A stretch of 64,000 nucleotides of DNA from Pseudoips prasinana (taxonomy: Eukaryota; Arthropoda; Insecta; Lepidoptera; Nolidae): NCBI GenBank assembly GCA_951640165.1, contig OX621265.1:21217001-21281000 (forward strand). The letters run 5' to 3'. Below the pieces are notes generated by a model. That model was not told the DNA's origin. It worked only from the letters and a program-made list of their open reading frames with translations, and did not search any database. Below, piece after piece: positions 58,063 through 64,000 of the stretch. Position 1 is the stretch's first letter, and every line of letters begins with the position of its first letter. The translations under genes and the position numbers were made by a program.

Positions 58063-58575
58063 TCTGATAGTTATAATTCGTCACCTCTTAAGTTTGATAA
58101 ACACAACACGTTTTTAGTTAATTTTGAATTTTCTTATTTTAAATTACATAAACATTTAACACTGATTTGACAACTAAGTTGACACATGACAGCTGATTTA
58201 TTGTTTTGTTGCTAATGGTAGTTTTTCAATTTCCCTGGTTTTCAAACTCTATTCTATTTATTTATTCATGATTATATGACCCTGGATGTGGGTAGCGTAA
58301 GATCGGTAATTGTCGAAACCTTTGGGAAAGGCCTATCTGGTTTCCTACACCTACATGGTTCAGCGATAGACATCTTTCGGTTGACATGATAGCTGCTATA
58401 GTTTTATAAATAATTTGTTGTTGTTCCTAAAACAGGACGTCCTGCCCTTTTTATATTACTTTCTATCATGTAAATATATAACGTAAACATTCTGATTACA
58501 ATTTCTCATCATGGCTCCATGCCATGATGATAAATTGTACACGAAATTGTTAGGAGAAAATAAACGATTTTGTTA
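58063..58575. other. Sam50 5' UTR and upstream region
   Basis: The first 100-150 bp probably hold the 5' UTR and promoter. 58275-58400 includes gggtagcgtaagatcggtaa and aaaggcctatctggtttcct, which look like a piece of an interspersed repeat. No divergent gene is visible. Confidence 0.35.
58155..58170 (-). promoter_or_regulatory. Candidate Sam50 initiator
   Basis: ATCAGT at about 58166-58161 on the minus strand matches the arthropod Inr (TCAGT), about 100 nt upstream of the ATG. No TATA box at the usual spacing is obvious. Weak evidence. Confidence 0.25.
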
Positions 58576-58579
58576 TTAA

Positions 58580-58690
58580 CTAGACGTGCCCCGCGGTTTA
58601 CCCTCGTTAAACTTTATAATTTTTAGCCTACTAGCTGTGCTCCGCGGTTTTACACGCGTTAAGTTTTATAAATTATCACAGCGACATCGA
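58580..58690 (-). mobile_element. Two Helitron 3'-end fragments
   Basis: ctagacgtgccccgcggttt at 58580 and ctagctgtgctccgcggttt at 58631 are successive Lep1-type 3' termini in minus orientation, each with its hairpin. Confidence 0.65.
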
Positions 58691-59140
58691 TGATTCTGCC
58701 AATAACGTAAACATTACTGAGGGAAATACAAAAATATTTATAAGACGCAGTTGTCAAAGCGACATTATTTCTCAAATACATGTAAAAAATATATGTATAG
58801 TATGTCTGATGTAGTAGTGGAACTGAACAAGCCAGTTTCTTAAAGAAAAACATAAAAAAATTATTAACCACTTTAATCAAAACTGACGTGAGGAGCTAAG
58901 TTCGTGAAGACTGTAACGGATAACTCACGTAATTCATTTTATGTTGGACTAAGATCTCGTACAGATTGTATTCACCCGAAGATAAACTCCTGTAAAGATT
59001 GAAAACTGTTGGCCAAGTCCAACATAAAATAAACTACGTAAGTTACCCGTCAATGTTTCCACGATATTTATAAAGAAAGAAAGAAATTGAGAATAATTAC
59101 ACCTCAAATTGAAAATATAGAACTTTGTCTTTATTATTTA
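58691..59140. other. Spacer, nothing recognised
   Basis: AT-rich. A weak inverted relationship between 58925-58950 and 59018-59045 (taactcacgtaattcatttt). Confidence 0.35.
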
Positions 59141-59310
59141 CTAGATGTGCCCCGCGGTTTTAACCCGCGTTAAATTTTATAAATTATAGCCTATGTGTTA
59201 ATCCAGGGTGTCAGCTAACTCCATAGCAAATTTTAATTAAAATCGCTTCAGCTGTTTAGACGTGAAGAAGAAACAAACATACACACTCACAAACTTTTGC
59301 CTTTATAATC
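59141..59310 (-). mobile_element. Lep1-type Helitron
   Basis: Plus-strand ctagatgtgccccgcggttt through aaacttttgcctttataatc. Full-length-looking member with the CTAG terminus. Confidence 0.75.
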
Positions 59311-59329
59311 TTATCTTATCTTTTTTGGG

Positions 59330-59815
59330 GTGTACTTGCGTCTCTACTGGGCCGTGTTGCAACCGGTAGTAGAGACACCCACTGAGTTTGTTTCGCTGGG
59401 TCTTCTCAGTTGGGGCGCATTGGATCCGGTGGTAGCATTAAAGCGTGACCATCGTTATAAAGATAAGGTTCGCCGTAATAATAACATTTAATTTGAACAT
59501 TAACAACTAAATTTGTACCTTAATACAGACAAAACCATTCAGACAATATGTAATAAAAATATAGCTAAAATTTAGGTAATTAAACCTACCCATGATCCTT
59601 GACAGTAACGTAATTTAAGTTAGCTAAATATCGTTACTATTATAAAATAAATCTTATTGTAAATTATTTTCTACTATCCGTCTACCTAAATATCTATATG
59701 TACCTGGTAATAATTATAAATTTATTATATATTACTACGAACATGTTATGACTATTTACAAGCGCTTATTTAAAGTCTACGTGAATAAAAACCTTTTTAA
59801 TTTATTTTTTATTTT
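59330..59815 (+). mobile_element. R370 LINE 3' end, longest copy
   Basis: gttgcaaccggtagtagaga, then ttgtttcgctgggtcttctc, ggatccggtggtagcattaa and tttaaagtctacgtgaataa. It extends about 80 bp further 5' than other copies. Confidence 0.75.
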
Positions 59816-60938
59816 ACAGCACTGCGACCCTTCAGGATCTTTTGTACTATTGCCTTTATAATATTGGTGTTATAAACACGAAATGTATTGTAGCTATATA
59901 TAATTAATTTCGTGTTTATTAAAACATTACACAAACTAAGAAAAACTTGAACTTGCTTGACAGCTTGAACGATACGCGCCGACTGGTGTTCGTGTTGTAA
60001 TTCACTTTTCTAACTCACTATTATTATTCTCCCATCATAAGGGCGAAACAAATAAACTATATTTAATATGCGTCTACTTTATTAAAGTAGTAAGTATTAT
60101 ACTTGCTTCAGCTGGTTTAGTAACTAAGCAAAAGAACCAAATATCAGTTCTCCAATACATTATACAAGGATACAAAATAAATTCACCGACGTATTATAAA
60201 TTTGTTTTCGCTCATATCCCAGTTGTTTCAGATGGTCGTTCTATCGTTATATAATATTGTTATCTAATGATACCTGGTAAGTTATTATGATGATGCTCAT
60301 CTTCAGGAAATATTTTACACATTTTCCAAGTTTTCCCATCAAAGCCCTATCTCCCCGGAAATAAAGGATTTCTACAAAATTAGATACCCTGTTGCCATAT
60401 TTTCTTTCTTCTTTTAATTTTATTTAAATGTCAATGCCCGAAAATTTAGTCCACCTTTTTTAAGAAATTAAATTAGAAACAAATGCAGGATAAACCATTA
60501 ATATGTTTGCTTTTTTCAATGATCTCTTACTATCACTTAGGTACTCGAACGAAACTAAACGCAAATTAATTTCATCATGCTTTCATACTCTCTGACTCCA
60601 GGGAGTATAATAAAAAAGTTAAAGTAATTATCAGATTGTTTTTCAGTCTGAGGTTATGGTGCGAATGTTATCGTGCTGCACGGGTACGGAAATAAATACT
60701 CCGGTATATGCTTACTGATATAATAAGTTCTTTTTATACAGTCAGTGGTTACACAGCACAAGCAATAAGCACAGAACACAGAAGGAGAATAGACGAGATA
60801 TGTAGAAGAAGAGATACACGTAACATAAATAATACGATAGTAATTAAACAAAGTGAAATGCGCTTCGCGTCACAGTTTGCGCTGGACTGACTGCGTAGTG
60901 CATATACATAGTACTCTGTGACTGACTGGCCGGCGCGG
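59816..60938. other. Spacer, nothing firmly recognised
   Basis: Includes a 13-bp inverted repeat ataaacacgaaat/atttcgtgtttat (about 59871-59920). 60830-60938 is GC-richer and leads into the hAT insertion. Confidence 0.35.
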
Positions 60939-62069
60939 CAGTGTTGCCGTTTAGGAAAAAGAAAAGTCTCTAGACCTCAATGCAATAGTCCCTAGATTTT
61001 GAAAAAATAACTAATAAAAAATCCGCTAGAAGTAGCTAAATTACCATGGTATAAATAAGGTAACAAAATATTGTAAATATATACTTGGTTTTTTAATAGT
61101 TTTAGTGATTTTGGTCAGGACATCATCAGGCAAGACATAGCTATGGCAATTTCGTTTTAAAATCTTTAACTGATTCCTTATAAGAAGTATGGAGTTTAAA
61201 GTAGTTGAAGCCAGCCTGTTCCTCAGTTTGTTCTTTATAATATTCATTTGACTAAACATTCGTTCCACTTCTGCGTTGGAATGGGGCAACGATAAAACTG
61301 TGATGGCTAAGTCTGCTATGTCTTTGTACGTATTAAAACCTGCAGCGTCCTTGTACTTTAATACATGAGCCCAAAATTGTACAGTATCCTGTATTCGTGA
61401 TGTCCCATTTCACAAAGTTAATACTGTGCCATTGTTTTAAAATGTTTTCAATTTTGTCCTCCTCAAAACCTAATTCCACAGCGAGTTCAGCGATTTAGTT
61501 ATCTTTTAACTGTTTCAAAGTATTGTCTACAGATAATTGTGTAATTTTTAGTAAGGCCATGTAATTGCTGGGTAGGCGGTTTTGAATTTCTTTTGCTAAG
61601 CGCATGGTAAAATCAATACAACTTTTTCTAACTGTTGCAACTGTTTGGGATGGTAAATTGGCTTTAGCAACGTGGGACTCAAACATGTATGCGAGATGAG
61701 GTACTGGGCTTAGGTGGTTATCAATTTGAATGGTCAAATATTCATTTTCAGTTGTTGCGGCGTTCGGTATCCTGTTACTGGTAACACTGGATTTCCTGTT
61801 ACTGGATTTCCCAAAAAACCAATAGCAATATTCGTAGTGTTGCTAGTAACTACATTTAAATTTGAACTTAAATATGTTTGTGTTTTCCATATCGAAAAAT
61901 TGCTTCTTCTAATTTCATTACACTACTGGGGGTTGGTAGTCAGCTATGCATACAAAAAGTCGCTAAGAGTCGCTAAATTTATTTTAGTCGCTAGATCGAA
62001 AAAAAAAGTCGCTAAGCACATCCAAAATCCGCTAGATATAGGGACAAAGTCGCTAAAACGGCAACACTG
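60939..62069 (-). mobile_element. hAT-family element with 8-bp TSD
   Basis: 1131 bp. Ends CAGTGTTGCCGTTTAGG and, inverted, CAGTGTTGCCGTTTTAG. The 8-bp TSD cggcgcgg flanks both sides (60931-60938, 62070-62077). Subterminal cgctaa/ctagat motifs recur near both ends. Contains transposase remnants on the minus strand. Confidence 0.88.
61041..61740 (-). pseudogene. hAT transposase remnant (C-terminal dimerisation)
   Basis: LSLPHSNAEVERMFSQMNII and LRNRLASTTLNSILLIR are the hAT C-terminal dimerisation motif. Upstream, SPVPHLAYMFESHVAKANLP belongs to the preceding region. Several stops (near 61497, 61430) break the frame, and the N-terminal BED/catalytic parts are absent. Confidence 0.82.
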
Positions 62070-62180
62070 CGGCGCGGCGGCCCACGATCGTTCATCGCGG
62101 GCGCCGGTGCCGGTGGGCGGGGCCACGGAGTACTATGTATGGCGGGGCATGCTTGCCCCACAACTTACCTGCTACTAACT
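62070..62180. other. GC-rich islet flanking the hAT insertion
   Basis: cggcccacgatcgttcatcg, gggcgccggtgccggtgggc. With 60850-60938 it would form one continuous CG-rich block before the insertion. It may be a promoter-like region or part of an older element. Confidence 0.35.
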
Positions 62181-62740
62181 ATATAAAACAAATCTGTGCG
62201 TACGGGTTGTACAAACAGTTAATTAGTTTAGATTAATTTAAATAACATATAAACTAATGTTAAATAAATATTACAAATTAAATTACATTTAACTAAATAT
62301 AAATATGCAGAGTAGGTACGCCACAAATCTATGTAGTATTTATTTAATATAGGTATTATGTTATCACTGCATACGAATATAGTTTGAGATTTATATATGG
62401 GTGAATTGCACAACCAAAAAAATACACGGCAAACCTGAGAACGGTAGTGCAATGTGCTGATTTTTTAATTTACACATTTATTCATTTTATTCTCAACAAC
62501 GAATGTACTTCTCTACCATGACAAAAAAAAAACATAGATTTCTAACCTTTGATAGACCGAAAAAAAAAATTACAAAGTGTTATTTTATCATCACGGTGGC
62601 CTGTCCTGAACCCAATTCCTCTCATAAAATACCTTCCCCTGCAAATACATTCGTAATATGGACTTAAATCGATTTTGGTATCATTAAATTGTAATATATT
62701 CGATAAAATATAACTATTTTTGTTTGTTTATCTTCTTTCT
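62181..62740. other. AT-rich spacer
   Basis: No gene or repeat boundaries recognised. Confidence 0.4.
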
Positions 62741-62744
62741 CATG

Positions 62745-63225
62745 GGTTTGACAGGCAGTCAACTTTTGTCTGGAAAACGTTATCATTTCAGAGGACAGTA
62801 AGTTTTTAGTAGAATAGCCACGTCAACATTGCGTTGTTACGCCTCTGTCAACTTTCCTCACTTCGGATCAGTCCGACTCAAGATCTCGGCATGAACTCAC
62901 TGGTCCCATCCCAATGTCTTGCGGTTTCCCACCAAAAAAGTAAGTTTATCATTTCAGTGATAGTTTAATTTCGGTGGCTGTTATAACTCTTGCTAGATTC
63001 GTTTAATTTGTTTCAAAATTATGTATTAACTTCGCCGTAAGTACTGTTTTGTTTGAGTAGTGTTCATATTTTTTTAATAATTTATTTCGGAGTTAAATAT
63101 AGAACTAACCTCTATTTTATCACCTCAGTGTTATCATTTCAGTGGATTCGTTGGACTGTTATACCAATTACAGTCCACCGGAATGAAATGTATCTCCGAA
63201 ATGATAAAACCATAAAGTTTTAAAG
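62745..63225. other. Segment with repeated ttatcatttcag
   Basis: The 12-mer occurs at 62780, 62946 and 63131, and an inverted gaaatgataa at 63198. Flanking gtaagt motifs occur at about 62798 and 62940. It may be an inverted-repeat element; no coding frame was established. Confidence 0.35.
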
Positions 63226-63289
63226 ACCCTTGTGTCAAATACAAAGTCATAGTTTGGTAATGTACTTTTACCTTGAGTATATTATTAAT

Positions 63290-63865
63290 CATTTATTTCA
63301 CCCACGTGTGCAGCCGTATCCAGTGAGCCAGCATGGGGCTGTCCCATCTATCACACAATACACTCAGGATGCTGTGGGAGCTAGCACGTATTCTACCGAG
63401 AATAGAAGCGCACCGTTTCCGTATAACTGCATGAAAACCATCAACCCTGGTCTCGGTGAACATCCCGGAAGCGCTACAAAAGCGTGGAAGACCCAACAGC
63501 ATCCTGAACACATTGTTATACTGGAAACGCAGGGCGTTGTATGCCCTCAGCGTATACCTGACCCACAGACTGCACGTGTAAAAAGACTGGCAGTATGCTC
63601 TGAAAAGGGTTATTTTGACTTGCGTCGAACAACGTGCAAATCTGCGGATCAGCATATTACCTCGGACAGCCATCGCCCTGCGTTCCCTTTCGATGTCCAG
63701 GTCATCATTCAGGTCATACGTGATCCAGTGGCCCAGGCACTTAAACGTTGTTACTCTGTTTATCGGAGCATTATTTATGGTGACATCTGGCACGTTAGCG
63801 TAACATTTGGTGCCTGCCTTGAATACTAGTAGTTCGCATTTTTTCGCATTGTACCTGAGTCCCTG
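63290..63865 (-). pseudogene. LINE D-family RT C-terminal fragment
   Basis: GLRYNAKKCELLVFK, FKCLGHWITYDLNDDLDIER, RFARCSTQVKITLFRAYCQS and LPRFCSASGMF correspond segment by segment with LINE D at 38190-38700. Open over 166 codons to a stop at 63293. Confidence 0.85.
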
Positions 63866-64000
63866 GGAGTATAGATTAGATTATTCGGGTGTATTTGTTG
63901 TGTAATATTTGTGTTTTAGATATATAATATAAACATATATCTATTTAGTAAGTACATGAATATACTTTAGATACACATTTGTTCTGCTCAACGATAATGT
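63866..64000. other. AT-rich window end
   Basis: No feature recognised. Confidence 0.4.

Noticed and set aside
63230..63829. 199-codon plus-strand frame
   Set aside because: It is the complement of the LINE D-family RT fragment. The minus frame carries the recognised motifs.

Overview
The window looks like part of a lepidopteran (moth or butterfly) nuclear genome. The grounds are the mobile-element set: tRNA-headed SINEs with A and B boxes, Lep1-type short Helitrons ending in a GC hairpin plus CTAG, a cecropia-type mariner, several jockey/CR1-like LINE families and an RGG-type Ty3/Gypsy element. The background is AT-rich and intron-bearing. The organism call is inference; no species can be named.

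One host gene can be reconstructed fully. It is the orthologue of the mitochondrial outer-membrane beta-barrel assembly protein SAM50 (SAMM50), on the minus strand from its ATG at 58062 to its stop at 12357. Eleven coding exons join in consistent splice phase to 1416 nt, that is 471 residues, close to the roughly 470 residues usual for the family. Introns 1 to 8 are 1 to 3.3 kb. Introns 9 (13 kb) and 10 (17.5 kb) are swollen by nested retrotransposons.

The outstanding feature is 6891-12478. A 164-bp unit holding the last 39 codons and stop of SAM50 (final beta strands and beta-signal) plus 44 bp of 3' UTR with a (CA)9 tract is repeated about 34 times head to tail, with no length change and almost no substitution. 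The first unit in transcription order is the end of the functional gene. The rest fill the space before the only visible poly(A) signal (6852-6857). An 18-19-bp near-identity between coding sequence and 3' UTR probably seeded the expansion. Elsewhere in the gene, decayed extra copies of an exon-9 segment lie beside exon 9, a SINE with a perfect 13-bp target duplication sits 10 nt from the exon-2 acceptor, and a perfect hairpin covers the likely branch point of exon 5.

Layout: 1-6850, LINE and SINE remnants, a minisatellite-bearing TIR element and hairpins downstream of the gene. 6891-12562, the array and terminal exon. 12.7-20.1 kb, LINE fragments split by an intact Ty3/Gypsy element (13009-19160, identical 134-bp LTRs, TSD CTGG) that carries an unusual membrane-protein ORF ahead of gag. 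21.7-23.0 kb, mariner. 23.0-29.0 kb, a LINE split by a nearly intact CR1-like LINE. 30.1 kb, SAM50 exon 10. 31.0-40.6 kb, LINE E, then LINE C with LINE D nested inside it. 43.2-54.7 kb, SAM50 exons 9 to 2 among SINEs, MITEs and Helitrons. 58.06 kb, SAM50 exon 1. 58.5-64 kb, Helitron pieces, a dispersed LINE tail, a hAT relic with 8-bp TSD and a LINE fragment. No second host gene could be supported.
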